DNA from: Calothrix sp. MO_192.B10
GTDB lineage: Bacteria > Cyanobacteriota > Cyanobacteriia > Cyanobacteriales > Nostocaceae
NCBI GenBank assembly: GCA_030065055.1
Contig: JASJDS010000011.1
Location: 1 to 32,167, forward strand
Reading direction: 5' to 3'
DNA: 32,167 bases
Shown here: piece after piece, positions 32,055 through 32,167 of the stretch
Numbering within the stretch: the stretch's first letter is position 1
Layout of the letters: each line of letters opens with the position of its first letter
The notes under the pieces: model-generated
The model's input: the letters and a program-made list of their open reading frames with translations, nothing else
What the model was told of the DNA's origin: nothing
Database searches by the model: none
Translations under genes and position numbers: made by a program

Positions 32055-32167
32055 CTACTCAGAAGCAGGTAAGACCTGTATAGCATCGTTAATATCGATG
32101 GTTGTTGCCGACAAAGCTCGAATCATAATGTTCCGAGCACCATTCCAATCTCTAGGAGCTGTATAAC
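32055..32167 (-). CDS. tnpB: TnpB-family RNA-guided nuclease, C-terminal end (cut by window edge)
   Basis: The minus-strand frame entering from the right edge reads YTAPRDWNGARNIMIRALS and ends VLPASE with a TAG at 32055-32057. DWNGARNI holds the third RuvC aspartate (RDWNGARN corresponds to DxNAAxNI), and the element type is an IS891/IS1341-like tnpB. Only 37 codons are visible, so intactness cannot be judged. It differs from the split tnpB at 9006-10567. Confidence 0.8.
   Translation of the reverse strand, partial: YTAPRDWNGARNIMIRALSATTIDINDAIQVLPASE

Overview
The window reads as chromosome of a filamentous, probably heterocystous (Nostocales-type) cyanobacterium. The evidence is a complete psbA for photosystem II D1, a menH for phylloquinone synthesis, several GCGATCGC (HIP1) palindromes, DUF1997 and GerMN proteins, kinase/sulfatase-modifying fusion genes, and a heavy load of short intergenic repeats. 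Genus cannot be fixed from the sequence alone.

Layout. 1-1.9 kb: psbA (Glu130, high-light D1 type) with a terminator, then a VanX/DdpX-type D-Ala-D-Ala dipeptidase. 2.0-5.3 kb: an inositol-phosphatase-family gene, an IS982 transposase remnant and a small secreted protein, separated by repeats and miniature elements. 5.4-7.4 kb: a secreted FAD-dependent oxidoreductase. 7.4-11.2 kb: a nested mobile region. A 225-bp miniature element lies beside an IS200/IS605 element with divergent tnpA and tnpB. Its tnpB is split by a 107-bp mosaic repeat, and its right end carries a group II intron whose ORF has lost the reverse-transcriptase domain in frame. 11.4-12.3 kb: the rplU-rpmA operon with a consensus promoter and a 20-bp-stem terminator. 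13.0-15.8 kb: a YvlD-like membrane protein, an Hsp20 with a duplicated tail, a GerMN protein and a 58-aa protein. 16.1-20.4 kb: a CHAT (caspase-like) protease ORF, an AAA ATPase ORF in the +1-A frame across an A9 run, and a membrane-anchored STAND-like ATPase. This is the best candidate for an undescribed signalling or defence system. 21.4-25.7 kb: thioredoxin lipoprotein, CcdA-like membrane protein, ECF sigma factor, RskA-type anti-sigma and menH, with a convergent GH104 muramidase. 27.4-28.9 kb: an atypical SDR and a DUF1997 protein. 29.5-31.8 kb: a zinc-ribbon membrane protein and a Ser/Thr kinase-FGE/sulfatase protein whose GC-rich 3' end looks like a diversity-generating-retroelement (DGR) variable region. 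The right edge holds the 3' end of another tnpB.

How genes work together. The thioredoxin lipoprotein and CcdA form a plausible thiol-transfer pair. The sigma/anti-sigma pair just downstream could sense envelope or redox stress, with menH at the end of the same run. The CHAT/AAA/STAND genes are co-directional and fit a sensor NTPase plus protease arrangement. The kinase-FGE protein would be a diversified receptor if a DGR reverse transcriptase and template exist elsewhere in the genome; none is in this window.

Intergenic DNA is dominated by at least six families of short repeats. One shows a nested insertion with an 8-bp target duplication and matching empty sites elsewhere in the window. 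No tRNA, rRNA or CRISPR array was found. All statements come from reading the sequence; no database search was run.
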